From Vampirovibrionales bacterium (GTDB taxonomy: Bacteria; Cyanobacteriota; Vampirovibrionia; Vampirovibrionales; Vampirovibrionaceae): a stretch of DNA of 64,000 bases. The position numbers were made by a program, and so were the translations under genes. Below the pieces are notes generated by a model. The model ran no database searches. It was not told the origin of the DNA and saw only the letters and a list, made by a program, of their open reading frames with translations. Below are positions 8,329-17,003 of the stretch, in pieces. Positions within the stretch are counted from its first letter, which is position 1. Every line of letters starts with the position of its first letter. Location of the stretch: assembly GCA_016712355.1 (NCBI GenBank), contig JADJRF010000005.1:1054001-1118000 (forward strand), read 5' to 3'.

Positions 8329-9825
8329 TTACACTTCGCCGACGGCGTGATTCACTTCGCCCAGCGTCAAAAATTGCAGCATATTGCTGGCGCCCGGCAC
8401 CGATGTGGCGCCAGCGCAGTACAGCACGTCGTCGCCGGCCTTGAGAATCTTGCGGCAGAGAATTTCGAACTCTCCCAGATGAAACGTTTCGGTCGATGTC
8501 GCCCCGTACGGGACGTACAGCGGCACGACGCCCCACAGCAGCGTCATGCGGTTGCAGACTTCGCGCGACGGGGTGAGCGCAATAATGGGCTGCGGGGGCT
8601 TGAGCTTGGAAAGACGCTGGGCCATGCGGCCCGAATGCGACAACACCACCAGCGCTGAGGCGTTGGCCTTGGTCGAGGCGTAAAACGCCGCGTGTGCAAT
8701 CGCATGATGAAAATGCGGCGAGCGCACGTAACTGGCCTCATAATTCGGGGCCACGCTGCGCAGGGATTGATAATGCTTTTCAGACTCGACAATCACCCGC
8801 GACATCATCTCCACCACGGTCAACGGATGATCGCCCATGGCCGTCTCGCCGGACAGCATCAGCACGTCGGCTCCGTCAAACACGGCGTTGGCCACGTCGC
8901 TCACTTCAGCGCGCGTGGGATAGTCGGAATGGATCATCGATTCGAGCATCTGCGTGGCGACAATAATCGGCTTTTCCGCCAGATTCGCCTTTTCAATCAG
9001 TTGCTTCTGCACCACCGGCACTTGTTCTGGCGACAGCTCGACGCCGAGATCGCCGCGGGCGACCATCAGCGCAAAGGCTTCTTCGAGAATCCGGTCGAGA
9101 TCTTCCAGCGCCTGGGGCTTTTCAATCTTGGCGATGATCGGCGGCGGCTCGCAGTGGCAATACTCGCGAATATACGCCTTGAGATCCGCCAGATCCTGTC
9201 CGCTGCGAACGAACGACAACGCCAGAAAATCCACTTTTTCGGCCATGGCAAAGGACACGTCGGCCTTGTCCTTTTCGGTGAGCGCGTCAAAGTGCATCGG
9301 CAGACGCGGGACGTTAATGCCCTTGTTTTCGGTCAGCATCCCGCCGTGAATCACGCGGCAAAGCGCTTCTTTCGTCGATTTCTTCTCGATCACTTCCAGG
9401 CGAATCAGCCCGTCGCTCAGCAGCACTTCGGAACCCGGCTGCAAGGCGGCCAGCAACTGCGGATTATCCGTCGTCAGGGTCTTGGCGTTGCCCGGCTTAT
9501 CGGACGATTTCAGCCCAATGGTTGAATTCGGCGCCAACTGCACCGGCTTCTGACCTTCCAGCTTGCCGATGCGCAGCTTGGGGCCCTGCAGGTCGACGAT
9601 AATGCCGATGGCCTGTCCCAATTCTTCAGACGCCTGGCGAATCTTACGGATGCGCTCGCGGTGGCTGTCATGATCGCCATGGGACATATTGAGGCGAATC
9701 ACGCTGACCCCGGCCCGTTTCAGGGCCTTGATGGCGTCCATATCGTCGCAGGCGGGGCCCAGCGTGGCGATGATTTTAGCGCGACCCGGCGCAATGAAAT
9801 GCGCACTCACCGGACACCGGTCCAT
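8329..9825 (-). CDS. pyk: Pyruvate kinase
   Basis: Converts phosphoenolpyruvate and ADP to pyruvate and ATP in glycolysis. It has 498 residues, a normal length. Visible motifs: the N-terminal barrel strand TKIIATLGPA-like AKIIATLGPAC, VSVIRLNMSHG, the K-bearing active-site segment PIIAKIEKPQAL, MVARGDLGVEL, and VATQMLESMIHSDYPTRAEVSDVANAV (substrate loop). The C-terminal allosteric domain follows. It starts 9 nt after the stop of the upstream lipoprotein gene, so the two are probably one transcript, although the SD is weak. Confidence 0.96.
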   Translation of the reverse strand: MDRCPVSAHFIAPGRAKIIATLGPACDDMDAIKALKRAGVSVIRLNMSHGDHDSHRERIRKIRQASEELGQAIGIIVDLQGPKLRIGKLEGQKPVQLAPNSTIGLKSSDKPGNAKTLTTDNPQLLAALQPGSEVLLSDGLIRLEVIEKKSTKEALCRVIHGGMLTENKGINVPRLPMHFDALTEKDKADVSFAMAEKVDFLALSFVRSGQDLADLKAYIREYCHCEPPPIIAKIEKPQALEDLDRILEEAFALMVARGDLGVELSPEQVPVVQKQLIEKANLAEKPIIVATQMLESMIHSDYPTRAEVSDVANAVFDGADVLMLSGETAMGDHPLTVVEMMSRVIVESEKHYQSLRSVAPNYEASYVRSPHFHHAIAHAAFYASTKANASALVVLSHSGRMAQRLSKLKPPQPIIALTPSREVCNRMTLLWGVVPLYVPYGATSTETFHLGEFEILCRKILKAGDDVLYCAGATSVPGASNMLQFLTLGEVNHAVGEV

Positions 9826-9834
9826 AAAAGCGGC

Positions 9835-10443
9835 CTATCGTCCTTCCTGCTCGGGTTCAGCCGGGATACGATGGTCCGTGACCTTGACGTCCGGGCCCGA
9901 AAGCTCCTTCACCACGTCGCTCGGTCCGTATCGCAACTGCCAGCCGTCCAGCCCGTCGTTTTTGGGAATGTTGTAAATCAGCACTTTCTCAATCTCAAAG
10001 CCCGCATGCACGGGCGATTCCGGGTTGATAAGGCGCTGTTCGGACTCTTTGCCGAATTGCTCGATGAAGGCCTTGTCCATCTCCGGCTCGACGCCCTGCT
10101 CATAGACCGGCGTCGTGGCGCCCTCGGCGTTTTTCTTGCGCAGCAGAAAATCCTTCAGGTCGAATTTGACGTCGCCCGCCGTCTCGTTTTTCAGCGTCAC
10201 GCCCACCAGCAGATATTGCCCGCCGTCGCTGAGCTTGCTGCCCAGTTGCGCCATTTGATCGACGCTGCGAACCGTTAAGCTCACGCGCGTCCCCTGGGTC
10301 GCCGGGGCTTGCTGCGAAGGCGTCGCAGGCGGGGGAGGCGCGCCGCCGCAGGCGCTCATTGCCGTCAGCGCAATCAGCGCGCCAGCCGTCAGGCCCGCGT
10401 GCCACACGGATGCAGAAAATCGTTTTGCCATAGCGCGTTTCAT
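9835..10443 (-). CDS. Putative lipoprotein with a DUF4352-like domain
   Basis: A 202-residue exported lipoprotein. A basic N-terminus and a hydrophobic stretch (AGALIALTA) lead to the lipobox-like MSAC, with the Cys at about residue 32, followed by a Pro-rich linker. The mature part has a beta-rich core (YLLVGVTLKNETAGDVKFDLKDF) resembling DUF4352/Ig-like ligand-binding lipoproteins; this assignment is tentative. Its own function is unknown. Start at 10443 or the ATG at 10431. It lies immediately upstream of pyk, with a 10-base G/C homopolymer in its leader. Confidence 0.75.
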   Translation of the reverse strand: MKRAMAKRFSASVWHAGLTAGALIALTAMSACGGAPPPPATPSQQAPATQGTRVSLTVRSVDQMAQLGSKLSDGGQYLLVGVTLKNETAGDVKFDLKDFLLRKKNAEGATTPVYEQGVEPEMDKAFIEQFGKESEQRLINPESPVHAGFEIEKVLIYNIPKNDGLDGWQLRYGPSDVVKELSGPDVKVTDHRIPAEPEQEGR

Positions 10444-10472
10444 CCCATTGAATTACGTGCGTCTAAACAGTC

Positions 10473-10482
10473 GGGGGGGGGG
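10473..10482. repeat. Homopolymer of ten G (ten C on the coding strand)
   Basis: An uninterrupted run of 10 G on the plus strand, 30-39 nt upstream of the lipoprotein start on the minus strand. On the minus strand a TTGACT hexamer lies 14 nt before the run. It sits in the only promoter-sized gap (10444-10552) for the lipoprotein-pyk pair. Confidence 0.8.
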
Positions 10483-10552
10483 CTGAAAGCAGCCGAAGTC
10501 AATCCGCTCAGCGAGAGCGCCCTCTATCCAGTAAAAGCGTCTGCCAACCAGT

Positions 10553-11503
10553 TTACCGTATTTTCTCGCCGTGAGCGCATCCGGTCAAGGCGGCGATGCC
10601 GCAAAGGCCTTCTTGCTGCAAATAGCGCCTGAGATCGCGCGTCAGCGAGGCGAATATCTCGGGCGAGCGAAAACAGGCCGTCCCCACCTGTACCAGCGAC
10701 GCGCCCGCCATGATAAATTCCAGCGCGTCCTCGACGCTGGCGATGCCGCCGACGCCAATAATCGCCAACTCCGGCAATTCCCGATGAATCTCCCAGACGC
10801 AGCGCAGCGCGATGGGCTTCAGGCCCGGCCCGCTGTAGCCGCCGGTCGCCCGCGCCAGAATCGGCGCCCGTCGACGGAGATCAATCGCGCAGCCCAGCGC
10901 CGTATTGACGGCGCTCACGCCTGCCGCGCCGGCTTGGGCCGCCGCTTCGGCCAGCGGGACGATACTGCCGACGTTAGGCGTGAGCTTGGCAAAGACGGGC
11001 TTATCGGTTTGCGCGCGCGTCTGCGACACCACGGCGCGAATGGTCTCAGGGGCCGCGCCAAAATCCACGCCGCCGTGGGCGACGTTGGGGCAGGATAAAT
11101 TCAGTTCCAGAGCTGTGATAAGCCCGCTATTGGGATGCGACTCCAGCAGGGCGGTCATTTCGGCGAAGGCTTCAACCGACGGCGCTGACATACTCAAGAA
11201 AACGGGCAGGCCGTAAGCGGCCCACGCCTCGGCCTCGTCGTCGAGAAACGCGCCGATCCCCGGATTCTGAAGCCCGATGCTGTTGAGCATGCCCACGCCG
11301 GGCAGCTCCACGGCGCGCGGCCCGGGATTGCCCGCGCGCGGCTGCGGCGTCACGGTCTTGACGACCAGAGCGCCCAGCGCGCCTTTCAGGGGCAAAATGG
11401 CATTCAGCGCGTCTGGATAAAAACAGCCTGACGCGTTCAGAATCGGCGTGTCGAACGTCAGTCCGGCCAGCGTCACGCGTAAATCAGGTGTCTGCTGGCT
11501 CAT
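10553..11503 (-). CDS. pyrD: Dihydroorotate dehydrogenase, class 1B catalytic subunit
   Basis: FMN enzyme oxidising dihydroorotate to orotate, the fourth step of pyrimidine synthesis. It has 316 residues from the ATG at 11503. Key segments: LNASGCFYP, VVKTVTPQPRAGNPGPR, MLNSIGLQNPG, NLSCPNV with the active-site Cys, FAKLTPNV, and GVGGIASVEDALEFIMAGAS (FMN phosphate site). The start overlaps the 3' end of pyrK by 4 nt. The pairing with PyrK shows class 1B, which uses NAD+ through the partner's FAD and [2Fe-2S] centres. Confidence 0.95.
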   Translation of the reverse strand: MSQQTPDLRVTLAGLTFDTPILNASGCFYPDALNAILPLKGALGALVVKTVTPQPRAGNPGPRAVELPGVGMLNSIGLQNPGIGAFLDDEAEAWAAYGLPVFLSMSAPSVEAFAEMTALLESHPNSGLITALELNLSCPNVAHGGVDFGAAPETIRAVVSQTRAQTDKPVFAKLTPNVGSIVPLAEAAAQAGAAGVSAVNTALGCAIDLRRRAPILARATGGYSGPGLKPIALRCVWEIHRELPELAIIGVGGIASVEDALEFIMAGASLVQVGTACFRSPEIFASLTRDLRRYLQQEGLCGIAALTGCAHGEKIR

Positions 11504-12399
11504 AACAGGTCTCCGCACGTGGCGGCGCGCGTCTCGACCGTGCATGACGCCGTTTCGCCCGGCCATAGAATATCCTTGGGATCGAACACGGGCCCTTCCA
11601 GGCAGGTCTTGACCGGCAGCGCGCCATCGCGGCGAAACGTCACGCATCCGCCGCATGCGCCTGTGCCGCAGGGCATCATGATTTCCAGCGAAACTTCTTG
11701 CGCAATCGCCGGATTAAATGCGCTCAGCCAGGCGCTGACAGCGCGCATCATCGGCGTGGGCCCGCAGATGGCCGCGCGCGTGATGCCGTCAAGACGCGTC
11801 GCGTGGGCTTGCAGCAGGTCGCAGACGTTGCCGGAAAACCCATAGGAGCCGTCGTCTGTCGCAATCAGCAGGCGATCCGGGCCAAAACGCGCCTGGAGTT
11901 CTTCTAAAACGCCAATTTCAGCGGCGCCGCGTACGCCATAGCAGCACAGCGGCGTCGGATGACCCGCCTGCGCCAGCGCATCGGCGAGCATCGCCAGTGG
12001 CGCAATGCCGATGCCGCCTCCGACGAGCAGCGTTCTGGGGGCGCTCTCAGGCTGCCCAGAAGAAGGCGTCTCGATGGTGAAATGACGTCCCAGCGGTCCC
12101 AGAACGCGCACGGCGTCTCCGGGCGCAAGCCTCGCCATCAGGGCTGTGCCCTTGCCGTGGACTTTATAAAACACGTCGAAGCGGCCGTCGTCATGGACGC
12201 GCATCACGCTCATCGGGCGGCGCAGCAGGAAGGTCGGCGTCGGCGGATCAATCATCACAAACTGTCCGGGGAGCCACGCGCGCGCGGTCAGCGCCTGATC
12301 GCCCTGAGGCCGAAACGTAATCAGCCGCAGATGGGCTCCCGCCTCGCGATGGGCGTCTACCCGACAGTCTAAATCCTGAATACGCAAATTCTGGGTCAC
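11500..12399 (-). CDS. pyrK: Dihydroorotate dehydrogenase electron-transfer subunit
   Basis: FAD/[2Fe-2S] partner of PyrD that passes electrons to NAD+. Features in order: FAD domain with LRRPMSV; NAD-binding segment LLVGGGIGIAPL; C-terminal cluster motif CGTGACGGC plus a later Cys (VKTCLEGP). I chose the GTG at 12399 because a strong hairpin at 12458-12488 covers the longest possible start at 12459; a GTG at 12414 is also possible. The gene order pyrK-pyrD is typical. pyrB and pyrC lie elsewhere in the window. Confidence 0.9.
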   Translation of the reverse strand: MTQNLRIQDLDCRVDAHREAGAHLRLITFRPQGDQALTARAWLPGQFVMIDPPTPTFLLRRPMSVMRVHDDGRFDVFYKVHGKGTALMARLAPGDAVRVLGPLGRHFTIETPSSGQPESAPRTLLVGGGIGIAPLAMLADALAQAGHPTPLCCYGVRGAAEIGVLEELQARFGPDRLLIATDDGSYGFSGNVCDLLQAHATRLDGITRAAICGPTPMMRAVSAWLSAFNPAIAQEVSLEIMMPCGTGACGGCVTFRRDGALPVKTCLEGPVFDPKDILWPGETASCTVETRAATCGDLL

Positions 12400-12457
12400 G
12401 CCAGCGCTATCCACACTATTACGCCGTTTGGGGGTGATGAGGCCGCAGAGGCCAGTC

Positions 12458-12488
12458 ACAAGCGGGGCGCGCGAAAAGCCCCGCTTGT
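12458..12488. terminator. Perfect 11-bp hairpin between surE and pyrK
   Basis: ACAAGCGGGGC (12458-12468) pairs perfectly with GCCCCGCTTGT (12478-12488) over a 9-nt loop. It lies downstream of surE and upstream of pyrK on the minus strand. There is no T-run on the minus strand, so it could be a Rho-independent-like stop, an mRNA-stabilising end or a pyr leader structure. Confidence 0.55.
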
Positions 12489-12545
12489 ATTGGTTATATC
12501 AGAATCGTCCGGCGCGCGCGCCATCAAACAAGCGCAATGGCTTGA

Positions 12546-13355
12546 TCAGAATTCGCGCGGAAACACCGGCCCGGTCGACTCCAGCGCATGACGGCAGCCC
12601 GAGTCGTTGAGAATCTCGTAATTGGTCAGATCAAACTGCACCGGCGTCACCGAAATCATATTGTTGCGGATGGTCTCCACATCGGAGCGCTCGGCCTCGC
12701 CGGTCTCGATAATTTCGCCTGCCAGCCAGTAATATACCTGCTTGCGGGGATCCACGCGGCGCTCGTAGGTGTCGGTATACATGCGGCGCCCCAGCTCGGT
12801 GAGGCGTACGCCTGCCATCTCCAGCAGCGGCGCGGCGGGCGTGTTGATGTTGAGAATCGTGCGCGGCGGCAGATTGGCGGCCAGCGCTTTGGGAATGTAT
12901 TGCGCGATGAATTCCGCGCTGCCGGTAAAGTCGGCATGGCGCTCATAACCGTTGGTCAGCGACACCGCGATGCTCGGCACCCCGTTAATCGCGCCTTCCA
13001 GCGCCGCGCTCACCGTCCCCGAATACAGCACGTCAATGCCCAGATTTGGTCCATGGTTAATGCCCGAAACGACGATATCGGGGCGCTGGTCGAGAATGGC
13101 GTTCAGGGCGATCTTGACGCAATCGCTCGGCGTGCCGCTGACGGCGTAGGCCTTGACCACCGGCACGGGAAACGAAACTTCTTCCACGCGCAACGGCTTA
13201 TGCAGCGTCAGAGCGTGGCCCATGGCGCTGCGTTCGCGATCCGGGGCCGACACGTACACGTCGTAGCGCTTGGCCAGCCATTCCACCAGCGTGCGCAGAC
13301 CTTCGGCGTGAATCCCATCATCGTTGGAGACCAGAACCCGCAGGCGTTCGCTCAT
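12546..13355 (-). CDS. surE: 5'/3'-nucleotidase SurE
   Basis: Metal-dependent survival-type nucleotidase, 269 residues. The N-terminal VLVSNDDGIHAEG carries the conserved Asp-Asp metal pair, followed by APDRERSAMGHALT, SGTPSDCVKIAL, VVSGINHGPNLG and YSGTVSAALEG, all canonical. AAGGA lies 11 nt before the ATG. It follows glmU on the same strand (95-nt gap). SurE-family enzymes dephosphorylate nucleoside monophosphates and are linked to stress survival; the exact substrate here is not visible. Confidence 0.95.
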   Translation of the reverse strand: MSERLRVLVSNDDGIHAEGLRTLVEWLAKRYDVYVSAPDRERSAMGHALTLHKPLRVEEVSFPVPVVKAYAVSGTPSDCVKIALNAILDQRPDIVVSGINHGPNLGIDVLYSGTVSAALEGAINGVPSIAVSLTNGYERHADFTGSAEFIAQYIPKALAANLPPRTILNINTPAAPLLEMAGVRLTELGRRMYTDTYERRVDPRKQVYYWLAGEIIETGEAERSDVETIRNNMISVTPVQFDLTNYEILNDSGCRHALESTGPVFPREF

Positions 13356-13450
13356 GCGCTATCGTATCCTTCCCGGCGTTGGCTGTTGTTTGCCCTGTTG
13401 TTTGCATTTTAGTGCAAGCGGCGGCGGCGGCAACCTGCGGGCGCAGGAGA

Positions 13451-14899
13451 TTAAACGCCGGAGGCGCTCGTCTGCCCGGCCTGCTGCGACTGCACCCGCG
13501 CCACCCAGCCCGCGATGACGCTCTGGCGCGATCGCGCGATGGCCAGATCGCCTGCCGCCACGTCGTGGGTGATGACCGATCCGGCTGCCACTGTGGCGCG
13601 CTCGCCCAGCGTCACCGGCGCGACCAGAACGGCGTTGCAGCCGACCTTGACGCCGTCTTCCAGGACCGTGAGATGCTTTTCATCGCGAATCGGGTCGTAA
13701 TTGGCCGTGATGGCGCCGGCGCCCATATTGACGTTCGCCCCCATGCGCGCATCGCCCAGATAGCACAGATGCGCCGCATTGGAATCCGGCCCGATGACCG
13801 TGTTTTTGACTTCGACGAAATTGCCGACCCGCACGCGGTCGCTCAGGCGCACGCCGTCGCGCAGGTGCGCAAAGGGCCCGACGCTGGTATCCGCTCCAAT
13901 TTCGGCGTCGCGCGCGATAGAAGCGATGACGCGGGCGCGATCGCCCACGCGTACGCGACCGCCCAGCGTCGTGTAAGGGCCAATCTCGCATTGAGAGCCA
14001 ATCACAACATCTCCCATCAGGCACGCGCCGGGATACAGCGTCGTATCTGCGCCAATTGTCACGTCGGGGCCGATGAGCGTTGTCGCCGGATCGATGATTG
14101 TCACGCCCTCGCGCATCCAGTGCGTGGCCGTGCGCGTGCGCAGGGCGCGATAACAGGCCGCCAGATCGGCGCGCGAATTCACGCCGAGCATTTCTTCCGG
14201 GTCTTGCAACGTGCAATCGCCGGTTTGCAGGTCCGCCGCATTGGCGAGCGCCACGAGATCCGTGAGATAGAATTCGCCCTGCGCGTTCTGCGCCGATAAT
14301 TTCTCAAGCAGCGGCGCGCAAGCGGCCCAATCCATGGCGTAGACGCCTGCATTCACGCGTGTCAGCGCGCGTTCGGCTTCGCTGGCATCCTTTTCCTCCA
14401 CAATCCGCGTCACGCGCCGGTCTTGTCGCAAGACGCGCCCGTAACCCGTCGGCTCAGGGAGATCGGCGCTCAGCAGCGTCAAATGATTCCCCTCGCTCTG
14501 ATGCTGGGCGAGAAGCGCCGTCAGCGTTTGCGGACGAATCAGCGGCACGTCGCCCGACAGAATCAGCGCACAACCGCCGCGCGGCGCGTCGGGGGCGGCA
14601 GCGGCCTGCATCAGCGCGTGTCCGGTGCCCAGTTGCGCCTCCTGGACTGCGGTCGAAATCGCATAGCCCGGCGCGCGCTTCTGCGCATAATCGCTCAAGA
14701 ACGCCTGAACCGCCTCGCGTTGATGCCCCACGACCACCTGAACGCTCTGCGGCGAGAGCGCGAGCAGGCTGTCGAGCACGTGGGCCAGCAAGGGCTTTTC
14801 AAACAGGGGATGCATGACTTTGGCCAGCGCGCTGTTAAGGCGCACGCCTTTTCCGGCGGCCAGAATCACGACATGGAGGGGGGGCGTCGCAGCGCACAT
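13451..14899 (-). CDS. glmU: Bifunctional UDP-GlcNAc pyrophosphorylase / GlcN-1-P acetyltransferase
   Basis: Makes UDP-N-acetylglucosamine for peptidoglycan and LPS. Start chosen at the ATG at 14899, with AGGAG 8 nt upstream; 482 residues. The N-terminal uridylyltransferase domain has ILAAGKGVRL and a Lys further on (AKVMHPL). SGDVPLI is the metal/nucleotide site. The C-terminal left-handed beta-helix has many hexapeptide repeats (for example IGPDVTIGADTTLYPGA), ending with NMGAGAITANYD and the acetyl-CoA region. All domains are intact. Confidence 0.95.
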   Translation of the reverse strand: MCAATPPLHVVILAAGKGVRLNSALAKVMHPLFEKPLLAHVLDSLLALSPQSVQVVVGHQREAVQAFLSDYAQKRAPGYAISTAVQEAQLGTGHALMQAAAAPDAPRGGCALILSGDVPLIRPQTLTALLAQHQSEGNHLTLLSADLPEPTGYGRVLRQDRRVTRIVEEKDASEAERALTRVNAGVYAMDWAACAPLLEKLSAQNAQGEFYLTDLVALANAADLQTGDCTLQDPEEMLGVNSRADLAACYRALRTRTATHWMREGVTIIDPATTLIGPDVTIGADTTLYPGACLMGDVVIGSQCEIGPYTTLGGRVRVGDRARVIASIARDAEIGADTSVGPFAHLRDGVRLSDRVRVGNFVEVKNTVIGPDSNAAHLCYLGDARMGANVNMGAGAITANYDPIRDEKHLTVLEDGVKVGCNAVLVAPVTLGERATVAAGSVITHDVAAGDLAIARSRQSVIAGWVARVQSQQAGQTSASGV

Positions 14900-15081
14900 G
14901 GCAAGGCTCCTGATGAGGGCGCACAAGGGTCAACATGCCCAGCGTACTGAAGACGCGCGCAAAAAAAAACCTTTCCCCGCAAAAACCGCCTGCCCCCCTT
15001 GTGCGCCTTGCGCAGGGCTGGGATTCGCAAGGCTGGTATTATAGACGGTGCGTTTTCAACAAGAAGGAGAGCATCTCGCCC

Positions 15082-15564
15082 ATGTCGACGCCCTGCGACG
15101 CCGCCGCCGATCCCCAACGTCGGGGCTATATCGCCGGTCAGGCGCTGGACCCGGATTTCTGCGACGCCCTGATGCGGCGTATTCATGCCATTCCTGCCAT
15201 TGAGGCGATGGGCTTTGAGGTTTACGGCTTTGAAAGCGGTTATTGCGAAACCCGCATGCCGCGTCGTCTTGAGCTGGACGGCGCTTACGCCTCCATGCAT
15301 GGCGGTCTGCTGGCCGCCGCCGCCGACACCGCCGCCTGTTTCGCCATTATGACGCTCAGCGGCCCGAATCAGGTCCTGACCACGACCGATCTGTCCATTC
15401 GCTTTCTGGCCCCGTGTCTGAGCGACGTGCGCGCTCAGGCCCGCGTGATTCGCTTTGGCCGCACGCTGTGCCCGGTGAGCGTCGATCTGCTGGACGACGC
15501 CGATCGTCTGGTGGCTGTTGCCCAAGTCACCTACATGCGCCTCGATCGCATGCCGTCTCGCTAA
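15082..15564 (+). CDS. PaaI-family hotdog-fold thioesterase
   Basis: Probable acyl-CoA thioesterase, 160 residues. The hotdog core is visible: MHGGLLAAAADTAACFAIM is the helix with the active-site HGG and Asp positions of the PaaI/YigI type, then TTTDLSIRFLAPC and AQARVIRFGRTLCPVSVDLLD. I start at the ATG at 15082, with AAGGAGA 11 nt upstream. Divergent from glmU; a TATTAT (15037-15042) could serve as -10. Substrate unknown. The RFG inside this protein is a core strand and unrelated to the N-terminal RFG motif described elsewhere. Confidence 0.85.
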   Translation: MSTPCDAAADPQRRGYIAGQALDPDFCDALMRRIHAIPAIEAMGFEVYGFESGYCETRMPRRLELDGAYASMHGGLLAAAADTAACFAIMTLSGPNQVLTTTDLSIRFLAPCLSDVRAQARVIRFGRTLCPVSVDLLDDADRLVAVAQVTYMRLDRMPSR

Positions 15565-15667
15565 GTCCGGCCCATGGCATCCGCGGGCTTGAGGGCGTTC
15601 ATGGAGACACATGCCTTTTGTTGCTCTGCCGCCCGGCCCCCGCGCTGAGGCGCTTGAAACGGACTGG

Positions 15668-16053
15668 ATGATGCCGCTTCCTATTCCTTCCCTTCTTCCT
15701 GTTCTCCCCGCTTTGGGGTTACCCGCCTGTATGCGCGGGACCCGGGCCCGTTTGACGCCGCCTTTCGCGTTTTAATCGCGCGCTATCCTCGCGAGATCAC
15801 GCCGTTTTTAACAGATGACGGGCGAACGGGGTTGCGCGTCAACGCCGCCGATCCCGCCCGCGAAGCGGCGATTGTCGCGCAGATCGCCGAATTTTTACAG
15901 GCAGATGGTGGGATTCGGGTCCAGACGTCTCGCGAAACCGTGCAAAAAGCTGCTCGGCGCGGCGGCTGGCTGTCGGCTGGAATAAAAACGCCTGAGCTCA
16001 GGGCGATCCCCCAAGTTTTCCATACGTGTGAAGCCCCACCCCCAACGCATTGA
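15668..16053 (+). pseudogene. Frameshifted orphan gene with an RFG-type N-terminus
   Basis: An ATG pair at 15668/15671 starts MPLPIPSLLPVLP in one frame, which stops at 15775. A shift to the overlapping frame near 15705-15717 (a C4 and a G4 run) continues as RFGVTRLYARDPG and stays open to the TGA at 16053. The shifted frame has protein-like composition (for example ADPAREAAIVAQIAEFLQ) but no start codon of its own. The joined product would carry the same N-terminal pattern as five other proteins here. A real frameshift, a sequencing error or programmed shifting are all possible. Its 3' end overlaps ccsA on the other strand by 56 nt. Confidence 0.45.
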
Positions 16054-16897
16054 CGCCGAAATAGGTCAGCAGCGTCATGGCAAAACCCGCCACCGCCGTC
16101 CATGCGAGCGCGCGCGCCGAAGCCGGGCTGTTCAGACGCAGGTGCAGATACGCCCCGTACGTCAGCAGCGTCGCCAGACTCATCGATTCTTTGGGGTCCC
16201 AGCTCCAGTAGCGCCCCCAGGCTTCATTGGCCCAGAGCGCGCCCAGCATTACGCCAATTGCCAACACGGGGAAGGCGATTGCCACGCAGCGGTAGGTCAG
16301 CTCGTCCCAGAGCGCCAGCGTTTCAGGCCGGGCGCGACGCGCGTCCTGAATCAGATACCCCGCCGCGCTGGCAAAGGCGAGCGTCAACAGGGCGTAAGCC
16401 GTTAGAACCGCCGGGACGTGAATCGCCCGCCAATAGCTTTGCAAGGCGGGCATCAGCGGCGCAATCTCGCGCGGCAGCGTCGCCGCATAGCTGAGGGCGC
16501 CCAACGCCAGCAGGCCGATCATCTGCGCCCACAAGGCCATGGGGCCCGGTTCGCCGTCGGCTTCTCCCGTCTCAACAGGCTTCCCTGGGCGGGGCGTCCA
16601 GAACCGGCGCATCAGCAGGGCCGCAACCAGCAGGGCCAGCGTCACCCCCAGCAGCGATTCATACATATTGGAGAGCGCCAGCGCGCCAGCCGCAAGCGAA
16701 CGCGCCACCAGCGTCGCCAGCGCGCTGAAGGCCCCCAGCGCATAGGCGAGCCAGGCGAGACGATCCAGCCGGCGGCGCGCGCCAACGGCGCAGACCCCGG
16801 CGGCAATCGCCGTGAGCAGGCCGACGCCGAGACAGGCCAGCGCGCCGCCCAGAAACGCGGGTTCGGCGGCGGCAGGCGTGAGCGGGATGGCGACCAT
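15998..16897 (-). CDS. ccsA: Cytochrome c biogenesis protein CcsA (System II)
   Basis: Membrane haem-handling half of the System II cytochrome c synthase, 299 residues. About eight membrane segments are seen. The haem-binding WWD signature is clear in WGRYWSWDPKESMSL, with conserved His residues before (AIHVPAVL) and near the C-terminus (GVGLHTYG). The ATG at 16897 has GGAGA 9 nt upstream. It lies 106 nt downstream of resB on the same strand, its obligate partner. System II fits a cyanobacterial relative. Indicates c-type cytochromes and respiration. Confidence 0.94.
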   Translation of the reverse strand: MVAIPLTPAAAEPAFLGGALACLGVGLLTAIAAGVCAVGARRRLDRLAWLAYALGAFSALATLVARSLAAGALALSNMYESLLGVTLALLVAALLMRRFWTPRPGKPVETGEADGEPGPMALWAQMIGLLALGALSYAATLPREIAPLMPALQSYWRAIHVPAVLTAYALLTLAFASAAGYLIQDARRARPETLALWDELTYRCVAIAFPVLAIGVMLGALWANEAWGRYWSWDPKESMSLATLLTYGAYLHLRLNSPASARALAWTAVAGFAMTLLTYFGVNALGVGLHTYGKLGGSP

Positions 16898-17003
16898 CGG
16901 GCGGGTTCTCCAGTATTGCGGCGGGCAAACGGGCGCGCGCCGGGCAAGGGGGCGATTGGCTGACGCGATTTCAGCCGGGGTTTCTCTCGAACGTGTGATT
17001 ATT

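Noticed and set aside
13379..14299. 306-residue plus-strand frame opposite glmU
   Set aside because: Shadow of glmU; Arg/His/Ala-rich with no SD or family.
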